DNA from: Bog-473 sp963791455
GTDB lineage: Bacteria; Actinomycetota; Acidimicrobiia; Acidimicrobiales; RAAP-2
Direction of reading: 5' to 3'
DNA: 64,000 nucleotides
Assembly: GCA_963791455.1 (NCBI GenBank)
Contig: CAWBSM010000004.1
Span: forward strand, 1 to 64,000
The notes under the pieces are model-generated. The model saw only the letters and a list, made by a program, of their open reading frames with translations, searched no databases and was not told the DNA's origin. Below are positions 17,668-26,943 of this stretch, in pieces. Both the position numbers and the translations under genes were made by a program. Each line of letters starts with the position of its first letter. Positions within the stretch are counted from its first letter, which is position 1.

Positions 17668-18361
17668 CGCACTACCTCTTCAAACCGGCGTCTGTACTCA
17701 AGTAACTGAGCGGTACTTTCCACATGAGAGCACTACCCAGCCGAGCCTGTACCGATACGTCGCCGTGAGGCGAGAGGTCGACTGCGAAACGGGGACCATT
17801 GTCGTCCTGATCGGCCACTGCATTGCCACCTTCCCGACCCGTGACGTCACGCCGACGCTGGTGCAACGCGTAGCCACCCAGACGAGCGAGCGGTGAATTC
17901 AGCCCAAGAGAGCTCCCTGAGCTCTGACACTTTCGGCACGCGTCAGGCCGCCCGTACCTCCTTGCATCGAGACCGCGGGGACACCCTCGCTACGAGATGT
18001 TCGGCTCGCCGCCGTGGGGCGTCGCGCGCGGATGGATCTCCCCAGGTGTCGCCTCATATTCGGAGAGAACCAACCTAGGTTTGACTGAAGGCCCGCCGGG
18101 TAGTTGTCATCCGGGTCCGCACCCTTGGAGGGTGGAACCCATTGGGCGACGGCCCCCGGGTCTTGCTTGCGCACCCGGGGGCTGCTTCGCGGATTCGCCG
18201 GATGGCGTGGCAGGAATTCCGGTCGCCCTTCGCATTCGCTGAGGGCGCCCGGCGCACGGTCGGCCGAATCCCAATTACCCGTCGGGTCGCACCCGAAGCA
18301 CCCTTTCCCGACAAACGCCGACGAAGAATGCTCGACCGAGCAACCGGGTATCTACTTCATC
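17668..18361. other. 694-bp stretch without a convincing gene
   Basis: Upstream of the four-gene operon (minus strand), so it should contain its promoter. It includes a GC-rich hairpin at 18150-18184. No frame has family features. Confidence 0.4.
18150..18184. terminator. GC-rich hairpin
   Basis: GCCCCCGGGT (18152-18161) pairs with ACCCGGGGGC (18173-18182) around an 11-nt loop; a G-T and a C-G pair extend the stem to 12. No T-run follows on either strand, so Rho-independent termination is not certain. No gene ends close to it. Confidence 0.45.
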
Positions 18362-18508
18362 ATGACAAGCGACGCGAGGACCCCCGCATCCAAAGACGAC
18401 GAGCCCGGGACCAAAGCTCCGACCGATCCACCTGTGTACCGCGAAGCGGCGACTCCTGAGGAGTTCGACGAGTCGCAGGAAGAGGATCGAGAGGTCAACG
18501 GGCGTTAG
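18362..18508 (+). CDS. Small acidic protein, hypothetical
   Basis: The frame encodes 48 residues, rich in Asp, Glu, Pro and Thr (ASKDDEPGTKAPTDPP, ATPEEFDESQEEDREVNGR), with no hydrophobic core, so it would be disordered. The codon pattern is GC-rich at third positions. No strong ribosome-binding site is seen. It may be a real small protein or chance. Confidence 0.3.
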   Translation: MTSDARTPASKDDEPGTKAPTDPPVYREAATPEEFDESQEEDREVNGR

Positions 18509-18551
18509 CCGAGGTCAGTGAAGAAGCACTGGTCCGGACGACCGCTCTCAA

Positions 18552-18947
18552 TTACTGTCTTTTCGAGCCCCGTTGCCGTTCTTCAACGTGTTGGATGGTC
18601 TCATCAGACTCCTCCTCCAACATGATCAGCGAACTCTCCGCTTCTGGCATCGCGCGCAAAAGTTCGTCCAGCTTCCTTTGTGTGGCTGTTTGTTCGCGTC
18701 CCTGGGTGTGCTGAATAATTGTGACCATGATGAGAGTGACGCTGGCCGTGCCCACTTCGAAGCCAATGGTCCAACCCGCGGGATAACCCATCACGGCTCC
18801 AACAAGTATCACGGCGAAGAGCAAGAGGCCGAGGGTAAGCGTCGCCCATGGCAATGAGGTGTAATGGTCAATCCTGTGCAGCCAGCGGCTGCTGGGTCTC
18901 AGCTGATTTATCCTGGAATCCAAACTATTCTGGTTCTCAGTTCTCAC
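18552..18947 (-). CDS. Low-affinity iron permease family protein (PF04120-like)
   Basis: The protein has 131 residues from GTG. The pattern HRIDHYTSLPWA, two membrane helices (ATLTLGLLLFAVILVGAVMG and GTASVTLIMVTIIQHT), then TQRKLDELLRAMPEA is the conserved core of the family named after yeast Fet4. In bacteria these two-helix proteins are much shorter than Fet4, and transport has not been proven. The C-terminus is charged and probably cytosolic. Confidence 0.82.
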   Translation of the reverse strand: MRTENQNSLDSRINQLRPSSRWLHRIDHYTSLPWATLTLGLLLFAVILVGAVMGYPAGWTIGFEVGTASVTLIMVTIIQHTQGREQTATQRKLDELLRAMPEAESSLIMLEEESDETIQHVEERQRGSKRQ

Positions 18948-19347
18948 AGCGATCGAATATTCTTCGGTAAGGGTTCGTCAACACCCGGGCCCGGTCTGCC
19001 TTTGCTCGTCGGTTTGTGTACAGCATCGACTCTTCCGACGACACGAATTGAGACCAGAAGTGGTCGCCCTGAGCGTCGGAAAAGGTCATAGGCAACCTAC
19101 ATACCCGTGGTTCGTGACACGTATACATCCAGTCGCGACTCGACACCCCCCTGCGGGTGGGTTGATCGTGCCTGAGCCGACGACTAACGCAACTCATTCG
19201 GCGCGTTTCGTAGACAGAAAGAGGTTCCATCGCCAAGGTAGAGGCGACGCCGGTCCGAACGGTGTCCCATCCCGGTTGGTGCTTTCGCCGCCGGATCTGG
19301 ACTGGTCCACAGGTGCCACAGTCCTTCGCTTCCATTAGCTTTGGCTC
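18948..19347. other. 400-bp divergent intergenic region
   Basis: It separates the iron-permease-like gene (minus) from the alpha/beta hydrolase gene (plus) and must hold both promoters. No clear gene, repeat or dyad was found. Confidence 0.4.
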
Positions 19348-20031
19348 GTGTTTCGCCGACCCAACTCGTTGATCCTATTGCATGGCTTCGCGTCCTCCTT
19401 CGATCACAACTGGCGGCAGACTGGCTGGGTCGACATCCTTTCTGACTTCGGTGTGACCGTCCCCGCTATCGACCTGCCAGGGCACGGGTCGTCATCGCCG
19501 ATGACCGATCCCGCGGACTACGCCGACGCGGATGAGCAGGTCCGGCGCGCCCTACCTACAGACGAACTCATCGCTGGGGTCGGTTTCTCGGCCGGGGCAG
19601 ACCTGCTTCTGCGTCTGGCTGTTGCCGAGCCAGAACGGTTCGACCGGATCGTCCTACTGGGGCTAGGTGACAACGTTTTCGAGTCGGGTGATCCTGCTCC
19701 AATGGTGGCGGCGCTCGAAGACAGCGGGGAGCCAGAGGACGTTCAGGCTCGGTTATTTCGCCGGCTGGCCCGATCGGCGGGCAACGACCCGCGAGCACTC
19801 TCTGCGTTCCTCCGTCGGCCGCGTCGGCCGGTCACCGAAGAGGATCTGTTGAGGCTGCATTGCCCGATCCTGGTGGTGCTGGGCGACCGGGACATGGTGG
19901 AATCTGCCGACCGGCTGATGGCGGCGCTGCCGTCGGCCTCGTTGGTCACACTCGCCGGAGTCGATCACTTCGCGACACCCTCGGACTTCAGCGCGATTGA
20001 CGCGACAGTTAAATTCCTCGGCCTCGAATGA
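19348..20031 (+). CDS. Alpha/beta hydrolase
   Basis: The protein has 227 residues from GTG. Oxyanion motif LLHGFASSF near residue 11, nucleophile elbow GVGFSAGAD with Ser in G-F-S-A-G, acid Asp in VVLGDRDMV, and His in AGVDHFATP near the C-terminus make a complete triad. The cap region (about 120-165) is short and Arg-rich. It hydrolyses an ester, lactone or similar bond in the cytosol; the substrate is unknown. It stands alone. Confidence 0.87.
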   Translation: MFRRPNSLILLHGFASSFDHNWRQTGWVDILSDFGVTVPAIDLPGHGSSSPMTDPADYADADEQVRRALPTDELIAGVGFSAGADLLLRLAVAEPERFDRIVLLGLGDNVFESGDPAPMVAALEDSGEPEDVQARLFRRLARSAGNDPRALSAFLRRPRRPVTEEDLLRLHCPILVVLGDRDMVESADRLMAALPSASLVTLAGVDHFATPSDFSAIDATVKFLGLE

Positions 20032-20228
20032 CCGCAGATGCTACGGAGGTCACGAGGTAGGTGTTAGACGCCCCATCATTTCGAAATCGGAGCCGCCGCT
20101 TCGGGGTCAGCGAAAGCGGGCGTGAGCCTTGGCTGTGCTTGAACCCGGCCACACACGCGCTTCAATCGGAATGGGTCCTAGCTTGAGACCCGAACATTGA
20201 CGGTTACCCAGTCGGTGGGCAGCCGCGC

Positions 20229-20702
20229 CTAACCATTGACATCGTCAAGGCGACGTCCGCGCTGGCCCTCCTCGAGAAGCCGTCCGATTTCGGCTACCTC
20301 TTCCCTGACTGACTGAGCGAACCACCGCCCGGCGACCAGGTCATGAAGCGCCCCAAGAATTCCATATCCGAGGTCAAGTTCTTCGACGTGTCGGATACGA
20401 ACGCCCTCGTTCACGTCTTCGATCTCAAACCATGCGTGGAGACTTCTCGGGACACCGTGCTCGAGGGTCACGTCTATACGATTCGGCCGGTCCCATCGGT
20501 AACGTGTGACTACCGAACCCTTGAAGCGCCCGAGGAACTTCCCATCCTCCCGGGCCAACATGCCGTTTGGAGTATCGGCCAGCTTGGTTACCCACACCAT
20601 CTTCGTATCAGCCTTCGTATATTGGGCAGGGTCCAGAACGAAGTCAAATGCCTCGAAAGCACTGACCCCGCGAGCCACAGTGGTTCCTTCGCCTCTGACC
20701 AT
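20229..20702 (-). CDS. SRPBCC/polyketide-cyclase-like protein
   Basis: The protein has 157 residues from ATG at 20702, chosen because GGAGG lies 5 nt upstream; the frame extends 125 codons further but without family features. The pattern FEAFDFVLDPAQYTKADTKM, GRFKGSVVTRYRW and the C-terminal helix (ALHDLVAGRWFAQSVREEVAEIGRLLEEG) match the START-like SRPBCC fold with a hydrophobic cavity. Members bind or transform lipids and aromatic ligands. Function here is unknown. Confidence 0.75.
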   Translation of the reverse strand: MVRGEGTTVARGVSAFEAFDFVLDPAQYTKADTKMVWVTKLADTPNGMLAREDGKFLGRFKGSVVTRYRWDRPNRIDVTLEHGVPRSLHAWFEIEDVNEGVRIRHVEELDLGYGILGALHDLVAGRWFAQSVREEVAEIGRLLEEGQRGRRLDDVNG

Positions 20703-20888
20703 CGCTGCCTCCAATTCGGTCGCCAGACACGGTTGGAAAGGGATGTTTCTCCTCCCTCCAGCCTCCTCAATGCGGTAAGGCTGCGCAACCGATCCGGTCG
20801 TTCGGCTATTTTGGCGAAAGCCGACGGTCAAAGGGAGGTACGTCCGACACGGAGCAGTAAGCCCTCGAGGCTGTGAGGAGACGCCTAC

Positions 20889-21221
20889 ATGCCAGCTACC
20901 TACAACGACGCGAATCTCGTCATGCAAATCGTTCGCTGGGGCACCGAAATGGGCCTCGCGGACGCCGTTCTGGCCGTGTTCGCCGACGACTTCGACCCCG
21001 AGACAGCCAGCACCAATGACCCCTCCGTGCAGAAGGTTCTGAACTTCGGCGAAGTGGTCGGTACCCTCGTCAATCAAGGCGTGCTCGACCGTGACCTGGT
21101 CACGGACATGTGGTGGATGGAGGGACTCTGGTCGCGGGTGGGCCCGGCGGCCCGCGGACAGCGCGAGCGCCTCGGCGAGCCCCGGCTGTCGGAAAACTTC
21201 GAGAAACTAGGGAGCCGCTGA
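20889..21221 (+). CDS. Conserved hypothetical protein, all-helical
   Basis: The protein has 110 residues; GAGGAG lies 9 nt before ATG. It looks helical (ANLVMQIVRWGTEMGLADAVLAVF, VLNFGEVVGTLVNQGVLDRDLV) with WWMEGLWSRVGPAARGQRERLGEP near the C-terminus. It resembles short actinobacterial DUF4760-like proteins in layout, but I am not sure of the family. It is divergent from the SRPBCC gene. Confidence 0.6.
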   Translation: MPATYNDANLVMQIVRWGTEMGLADAVLAVFADDFDPETASTNDPSVQKVLNFGEVVGTLVNQGVLDRDLVTDMWWMEGLWSRVGPAARGQRERLGEPRLSENFEKLGSR

Positions 21222-21387
21222 CCGTCCGTGCCGAAGGACGACGCTTGGTTGCAGGACTACGCGTTAGCTCAGCAACCTCTCCCTCGACGACGGGCCCATA
21301 GGGAACATCGACGTGACCCGCCGGGGCGGTCGGATGTCTCCGATCGGTTGGTGCTCTATGATCGTTTGTACGAAATCGTGGTCAGCG

Positions 21388-23106
21388 TCAACGGCAGCCC
21401 TTATCGTTCGCCTTCGCGGACGCAATGAACCAGATTGATTTTCCCCTGCCACCCGATCGATTTTCTATCCCCCAAGTTTCAGCAAGCAGATCAACGATTT
21501 GAAGGCCACGACCGCTGTCCGCCTCTATGCCTCGATTGAGGTATCGCGGGAAGCCTTGGGCGAAGTCTCGAACCTCAACGCGCACGGCGTTTTGATCCAA
21601 CCGTTCCACCGTAACATCAAAGCTCGAGCCGGCATGCACTACTGCATTGCTAGCCAGCTCGGACACAATGAGTTGCACATCCGGCAAGAGTTGTAGTCCA
21701 AAGTGCACGACACACTCAGCGATGAAACGGCGGGCTGCCCTCACTGACCCTGCGTCGCAGGGGAACAGGTCGGAACGCGCCACGGAGATGTCAGGGCCAG
21801 GGCGGTGGATCACGGTCGGGGTCCTGGCTGACATCGAAATTCGTAAGGCCAACAACGCAACATCGTCGGCAGGTACGTAGCTTCCGATCATCGAGTCCAT
21901 GATCTGTCTACAGAGTCGCTCTGGAGAGTCGTTGGTGACCACCCTTCGGAGCCGCTCGATCCCATCTGTGATGAGTTCGCCTCTCCGCTCTACCAAGCCG
22001 TCGGTATAGAGGATGAGCGTAGAACCATCCGCAATCTTCCATCGCGTGGATTCGGGATCCAATTCGGCAACGACGCCCAATGGCGGGCCCGGTCGAACCT
22101 CCAAAAGCACCGCTTCACGAGTCCCCGGAGTGATCATCACCGGAGGCAGATGACCAGCAGAGCACATTCGTAACTCGTCGAATGGCGGAGCCAGCACGCC
22201 ACAAACCACCGTTGCCATTGCCCCCGGCTCAAAGTACTGCAGTTTGCGGTTCGCACCTCGCAGAACATCTTCGGGCGACATGCCCAGAAGGGCATACGAT
22301 CGCAGTGCGCTTCTCAGTCTGCCCATGACGATCGCTGGATTGAGCCCATGGCCAACCACATCGCCGGTCATCACCCAGACGTCCCCAGACGGAAGCTCGA
22401 AAGCGTCGTACCAGTCACCGCCGACATCGCCCCGCTCAGCGGGAGCGTATCTACTCGCGAACTCGATCTTTGGATGCTTGGGTAGGGCTGAGGGCAAGAG
22501 GCTTCGCTGCAGAACGCGGGCAGCGCGACGCTCGGACTCGACCTTGCCCGCCACAGCTGCTGCCGCAACCTTGTCCGCCACCAATTCGAGCAACATCACC
22601 TCGTCGCCGTCAAACGATCGAGGGCTGAACGAGCCCACGTGGAGAACACCCATCACAGTTCCACCAATGATGAGCGGGACACCTAACATCGACCGGATGC
22701 CCTTCTCCCAGAGGATGGGATTCGCTACGGTCGTGGAATCAACGCGGTCAAGCAACACTGGGCGACGTTCGAGCGCAATACGACCAGCGAAGCCAACACC
22801 CACCGGAATCCGCACGCCTTGTCGAACCTCTTCTTCGAGTCCACGGGCGACCCGTGCGACCAGTTGTTCTGCTGCAGGGTCGAGAAGCAGGACCGCAGCC
22901 GTGTCACAACGTAAAAGGGCGAGCACTCGTTCGAGAAGCAGCGACAACAGTTCGTCGGGATCGAGACTCGCCAGTGAAGCCTGTGTGAGGGATTTGACAT
23001 CTCGCAGGCTGTCTTGCGCCTTCCGGAGCGCTGAAGTTTGTCGGTTGGTTTCTCCTGATTTACCTGAATCGGTCGGATGGTCCCCACGGTCGACGCTCAG
23101 GACCAT
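21388..23106 (-). CDS. GAF-PP2C (SpoIIE/RsbU-type) phosphatase with C-terminal anti-sigma-like ATPase domain
   Basis: The protein has 572 residues from ATG at 23106, chosen for AGGAG 7 nt upstream. Domains in order: a short helical linker, GAF sensor (about 45-190, VGVGFAGRIALERRPV), PP2C phosphatase (about 205-415, GGDWYDAFELPSGDVWVMTGDVVGHG with metal-binding Asp, LILYTDGLVERR), and an HATPase_c domain of the RsbW/SpoIIAB type (about 440-560, VSELASNAVVHA with the ATP-binding Asn, and GRGLQIVDLLAETWG). Such proteins tune alternative sigma factors by dephosphorylating an anti-anti-sigma factor and phosphorylating it in response to ligand. No sigma factor gene is nearby. Confidence 0.9.
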   Translation of the reverse strand: MVLSVDRGDHPTDSGKSGETNRQTSALRKAQDSLRDVKSLTQASLASLDPDELLSLLLERVLALLRCDTAAVLLLDPAAEQLVARVARGLEEEVRQGVRIPVGVGFAGRIALERRPVLLDRVDSTTVANPILWEKGIRSMLGVPLIIGGTVMGVLHVGSFSPRSFDGDEVMLLELVADKVAAAAVAGKVESERRAARVLQRSLLPSALPKHPKIEFASRYAPAERGDVGGDWYDAFELPSGDVWVMTGDVVGHGLNPAIVMGRLRSALRSYALLGMSPEDVLRGANRKLQYFEPGAMATVVCGVLAPPFDELRMCSAGHLPPVMITPGTREAVLLEVRPGPPLGVVAELDPESTRWKIADGSTLILYTDGLVERRGELITDGIERLRRVVTNDSPERLCRQIMDSMIGSYVPADDVALLALRISMSARTPTVIHRPGPDISVARSDLFPCDAGSVRAARRFIAECVVHFGLQLLPDVQLIVSELASNAVVHAGSSFDVTVERLDQNAVRVEVRDFAQGFPRYLNRGIEADSGRGLQIVDLLAETWGIENRSGGRGKSIWFIASAKANDKGCR

Positions 23107-23319
23107 ACGAATCTCCTGGGAAGACGATCGGACGCGTGAGCCGACACCATTGGAACCAAACATACCCAGATAACGCTCCGGTCAACCACGCCGTGCGCTC
23201 ACTTCAAGCGCCCAAGCCGAGGCGTGTTCGGACCCAATATTGCACCCATCTCTGGCTCGCCAGGGGAACCGCAATTCTTGCCTTGGCCCTCGGCATCGGC
23301 GCGGTAGTTCAGCTGTGCA

Positions 23320-23808
23320 TCAGCGCTTCGAGGTGAACCGGTCGACGAGGGGCAAGGCGAACCACAAGAATAGAAAACCCCCGATGACCACAGCCACGAG
23401 GCCCGAAAAAACCCAGCTGCTCCCGATGAAGCTGAAGATGAGAGCGATGGCGCAGGACAGCGAGAGCGCCTCCATGCTCAGTCCTAGGAGTGCCTCAACG
23501 TTCGCGAGACGGAGCAGCTTGGACTTCTGGTGGCGCCGGAACACCCAACGGTGGTACGCAACGGGACTGATGAGCAGAGCGGTTGCGGCAGCAGCACTGA
23601 GGACGCTGAGCCGGTACACGTCGCGTTGAGTGCCATCGAGCTGCGCGAAGCGCACTGTAAACGGCAACGCGAGCAGGAAGCCGAAGAGCATCTGGACCCC
23701 GAGACCGGCGACGCGGAGTTCTTGGAGCAAGTCACCGACGTTCCGGTTGATCCGCTCGGCTTCACTGTCCTGAGATACCTCGGCGTCGAGTTCCACCTTC
23801 GGGCTCAT
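23320..23808 (-). CDS. DUF6328 membrane protein
   Basis: The protein has 162 residues. The family signature is at the start: ERINRNVGDLLQELRVAGLGVQMLFGFLLALPFTVRF, then helices VYRLSVLSAAAATALLISPVAYHR and two near the C-terminus, four in all. Function is unknown. Its ATG overlaps the stop of the small gene at 23805-24020 (ATGA), so the two are coupled. Confidence 0.82.
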   Translation of the reverse strand: MSPKVELDAEVSQDSEAERINRNVGDLLQELRVAGLGVQMLFGFLLALPFTVRFAQLDGTQRDVYRLSVLSAAAATALLISPVAYHRWVFRRHQKSKLLRLANVEALLGLSMEALSLSCAIALIFSFIGSSWVFSGLVAVVIGGFLFLWFALPLVDRFTSKR

Positions 23809-24020
23809 ACCCGGAAAAGGGACGCCAGCCCGTAGAGGTAGAACGGAAAAGAAACCCTCGCGCTCGGGGCCGATCCGGTTGATACAGAGTATGCAGTCGA
23901 GACTGGACTCAGGTACTTGGTGATGGCGTCAACGTGGCACTCCGGATGGTGGCCCTTGGGCACCAGTTCTGCGATGTGCTCGGGCACTGCGCCGCCGTCG
24001 ACTTTAAAAACAGACGGCAT
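23805..24020 (-). CDS. Small hypothetical protein coupled to the DUF6328 gene
   Basis: The frame has 71 residues, with AGGAG 7 nt before its ATG, one of the best ribosome-binding sites of the region. Its TGA overlaps the ATG of the DUF6328 gene, which itself has no good site; this argues for translation. The sequence (PEHIAELVPKGHHPECHVDAI) has a His/Cys cluster that could bind a metal. No family recognised. Confidence 0.5.
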   Translation of the reverse strand: MPSVFKVDGGAVPEHIAELVPKGHHPECHVDAITKYLSPVSTAYSVSTGSAPSARVSFPFYLYGLASLFRV

Positions 24021-24437
24021 GGAAGACTCCTGCGCTAGCTGGCACTCGAGGGCGCTGGTCGGTCAGAGTTCGCAGACAAAGAGCTGGAGGACAATCCGGT
24101 TGTGCCTGCTCTCGTCGCGATCCCAACTGACCCTGAGCGCGGCGATCGGGGGTACCTTCCGCTCCCTGCTCCGGTGGAAACCTCACCGATTGGTTCCGCC
24201 AAATTCGCGGCTATGCCGCGCGTGACCTGGCTGACTCTTTGCGCATCTGGGAGTCATTAACACATCCCCGATGCACACTCAGCCCCACCGCCAAGATGGA
24301 GCACTACCCACACGACCAAGATGATCACAGGCACCCACGCCAACGCTAACCAACGACTTTTTTTCCCCACCGTCACACTCTCTTTTCATATCCTCGTTTC
24401 GTCGACGTCTTCCGCAGGGCCTGCGGGTCCCGTCCTC
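24021..24437. other. 417-bp stretch without a convincing gene
   Basis: It lies between two minus-strand genes. It contains a run of T residues near 24358-24364 and a short dyad (CCGCA/TGCGG at 24412-24426) just beyond the YtxH-like gene that may weakly terminate it. Nothing else stands out. Confidence 0.4.
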
Positions 24438-24722
24438 CTAGATGCCGGCTGTTTCGGAGATATTGCTCACCTTCGACGAAACCTTTTGTGTTCCGTTAGT
24501 TCCTTCTGGCGACGCCTTCGGGATTGCTCGGGTCGCGGTTCCACGGGTCGCGTCTTGCTCCGTACTAGCTCTCTTTGCAGCGGACTGAAGTTTGCTCTGG
24601 ACTGTGGGCTGCTTCAGAAAGCCACGTACGGCGCGCTCGAGGCGCTCGTAGGGATCTCGGCCAGCCCATGAACCTGCGATGAACCCGACAACCAAGCCGA
24701 CATATATCGCTAACTTCTTCAT
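24438..24722 (-). CDS. Small YtxH-like membrane-anchored protein
   Basis: The protein has 94 residues from ATG at 24722, with GGAG 4 nt and AGGAG further upstream. It starts MKKLAIYVGLVVGFIAGSWAGRDPYERLERAVRGF, the typical single membrane helix with small residues followed by a GR-x-x-YE motif of actinobacterial YtxH-like proteins; the rest is hydrophilic and rich in Lys, Ala and Thr. Function is unknown; related proteins are linked to stress. Confidence 0.65.
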   Translation of the reverse strand: MKKLAIYVGLVVGFIAGSWAGRDPYERLERAVRGFLKQPTVQSKLQSAAKRASTEQDATRGTATRAIPKASPEGTNGTQKVSSKVSNISETAGI

Positions 24723-24878
24723 CTCGCTCCGACTCCTATTTCTTCTCAATGTCAATTGACCTACCCAGTTAACGTTGCTCACAATCGTCGACGCGATGGT
24801 TCCCTGTGGGCTTGGAGACCGTGCGTCCTGCACAGCCATCGGCTGTTACCCGCCTTTCGCTGCTTATAGGCGGTCGGT

Positions 24879-26723
24879 CTATTGGCGGCCGCTGAACGAC
24901 TCTTGCTCCCCCCCGAGGCGACCCGCCGCGTACCGGTCGCGACCGAGACGGCGAACTCGTCCGGACGCCACGCCCGAACGCAGAGCTTCGCGAAATCTGC
25001 CCGGACCCCAGAACCGAGCCGACGTGGCTCGAGAAAGCTGCCCGGCGGATTGGGGACTGTATCGTTCGAGTGCGGCGACCAGAGCATCGACTTCGCTCAC
25101 CAAATAGGGATTCTCTCTGGGAAAAGTCGACACCAATGGACTTGGCGACCACGCCGCGGATCCGCGCCACCGTCTGGGGAGTGGGGCCGGACCAGTCCGA
25201 CCTTGGAGCGAACTCGACGCTGCATCTGTCTCACTTTCGTGCGTTGAGCCCTCGACCGCCGATAGTGGTACAGAGATCTCCTCCAACGAGCGCTGTTCAG
25301 CATCGACCCCGAACAGGACCTCAACGAGCCCAGCTGCGAACATGAGCACGCCACCCAGGAGGTAGCCGAATGCGACTGGTCCCGGGCGCTTCGTCGCAAT
25401 CAGATTTCCAAAGAGAACGGGCCCGACAATGCCACCCAGGCCAGTGCCGACTGCATAGAAGATGGCGATGGCGAGAGCTCGGGTTTCCATTGGGAAGATC
25501 TCACTGACGGTGAGATAGGCCGCACTGGCGCCCGCCGAGGCGAAGAAGAAAATGACGACCCACGCCAGAGTCTGCGTCGTCGCGGTCAGCACACCATGGT
25601 CGAAGAGGTACGCCGTCACACCCAACATGGCGCCCGAAAGAAGGTACGTGCCAGCAATCATCACCCGGCGTCCGACCACATCAAAGAGGCGACCGAGAAG
25701 AAGTGGGCCCAAGAAGTTTCCCACCGCGAATGCGATGAGGTAGTACCCGACGTCGTTCGATGCAACACCATAGAAAGTCGCCAATACGAGCGAAAACGTG
25801 AAGAAGACGGCGTTGTACAAAAACGCCTGGCCAACAAAAAGGCTGAGACCGAGAACCGCCCTGCGCGGATAGTGACCGAAGACGGTTCGGACGACGTCGA
25901 GAAGTCCGACCGTTGTGTGTGTGTCCACGCAGATCGACTCGTCCACGTCGTCGAGGGTCTGCCCCGTCGATTTCGTGACCGCATCCTCGATCTCAGAGAC
26001 AATTTGGTCCGCCTCCCCAACATTGCCGTGCGTGAACAACCAGCGGGGGCTCTCGGGCAGATGGCGCCGGACCAATACGACGCCCAGGCCGAGGACAGCT
26101 CCCATGAGGAAGCAAAGGCGCCAGCCGAGGTCTAGGGAGATGAGCGCAGGGTTGAGCAACACCAGCGTCGCGGCAGCTCCGGCTGCCGTGCCGAGCCAGT
26201 ACGACCCGTTGACCAGCAAATCCACCGTGCCACGCACCCTGGCCGGGATGAGCTCGTCAATGGCGGAATTGATTGCGGCATATTCGCCCCCGATACCCAT
26301 TCCTGTAAAGAACCGGAAGACAAAGAACATCTCAGCATTCCGAGAGGTCGCAGTGAGGACCGTGGCAACTAGATAGACGGAGAGTGTGACGAGAAATAGC
26401 TTCCGACGACCAAGCCGGTCGGTGAGATGGCCGAACACCAGGGCGCCCACGCAGGCGCCTGCGATATAGATACCGGCCGCGTCCCCTACCTGGGCCGTCG
26501 TGATGGATATGCCACTCCCCGCCTTGGTGATGGTGCTCCCGACGGCGCCGACGATCGTGACCTCGAGCCCGTCAAGAATCCAGACGGTGCCGAGACCCAC
26601 CAGCACGAGCCAGTGCCATCGTGACCACGGCAACCGATCGAGGCGAGCCGGCACATCCGTCTCGACGGTGCCGGACCCATCGGTTGCTTTCGTGTCTAAA
26701 GAGTCCGCATTCGTCGTGGCCAT
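24879..26723 (-). CDS. MFS transporter with C-terminal winged-helix-like extension
   Basis: The protein has 614 residues from ATG at 26723 (GAGGAGG upstream). Residues 30-480 are a 12-helix major facilitator of the sugar/organic-acid:H+ type: loop motif GHLTDRLGRRKLF after helix 2, MGIGGEYAAINSAIDELIPARVRG, the mid-loop LPESPRWL, and FDVVGRRVMI after helix 8. Residues 535-614 are soluble and resemble a winged helix (EVDALVAALERYSPQSAGQL, ARFWGPGRFREALRSGVASG, RVRRLGRDRYAA). Transporters normally stop near 480. The tail could regulate or sense; this is unproven. The substrate is unknown. Confidence 0.88.
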   Translation of the reverse strand: MATTNADSLDTKATDGSGTVETDVPARLDRLPWSRWHWLVLVGLGTVWILDGLEVTIVGAVGSTITKAGSGISITTAQVGDAAGIYIAGACVGALVFGHLTDRLGRRKLFLVTLSVYLVATVLTATSRNAEMFFVFRFFTGMGIGGEYAAINSAIDELIPARVRGTVDLLVNGSYWLGTAAGAAATLVLLNPALISLDLGWRLCFLMGAVLGLGVVLVRRHLPESPRWLFTHGNVGEADQIVSEIEDAVTKSTGQTLDDVDESICVDTHTTVGLLDVVRTVFGHYPRRAVLGLSLFVGQAFLYNAVFFTFSLVLATFYGVASNDVGYYLIAFAVGNFLGPLLLGRLFDVVGRRVMIAGTYLLSGAMLGVTAYLFDHGVLTATTQTLAWVVIFFFASAGASAAYLTVSEIFPMETRALAIAIFYAVGTGLGGIVGPVLFGNLIATKRPGPVAFGYLLGGVLMFAAGLVEVLFGVDAEQRSLEEISVPLSAVEGSTHESETDAASSSLQGRTGPAPLPRRWRGSAAWSPSPLVSTFPRENPYLVSEVDALVAALERYSPQSAGQLSRATSARFWGPGRFREALRSGVASGRVRRLGRDRYAAGRLGGEQESFSGRQ

Positions 26724-26778
26724 CACGCGCCCTCCTCGTTGGCTGAACACCTCCGGATCGAGGAGCTGTCCACAACCA

Positions 26779-26943
26779 CTACCACCGGTAGAAGTGGTGA
26801 CGTCCGGCCCCCTCACCTCGGCCAAGCGCGAAGCCGATCAAACAAAGAACGGCAAAGACAACCGCCGCGATCCACAACAAGTGCACCGCGAAGCCAGCGC
26901 CGAACAGGATAAGAACGAGAAGCAATGCGAGGATCAGTACCAT
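26779..26943 (-). CDS. 54-residue hydrophobic membrane peptide
   Basis: The frame reads MVLILALLLVLILFGAGF, then a second hydrophobic run LLWIAAVVFAVLCLIGFALG, and ends with a charged tail, GEGAGRHHFYRW. This two-helix hairpin with a Gly/Arg/Trp tail is the pattern of the small 'hydrophobic protein' family seen widely in actinomycetes near stress genes. The ribosome-binding site is weak (GAAG). It ends 55 bp upstream of the MFS gene on the same strand and may share its transcript. Confidence 0.65.
   Translation of the reverse strand: MVLILALLLVLILFGAGFAVHLLWIAAVVFAVLCLIGFALGRGEGAGRHHFYRW

Noticed and set aside
20343..20876. Open frame antisense to the SRPBCC gene
   Set aside because: The minus strand has the fold signature and a GGAGG site; the plus frame has neither.
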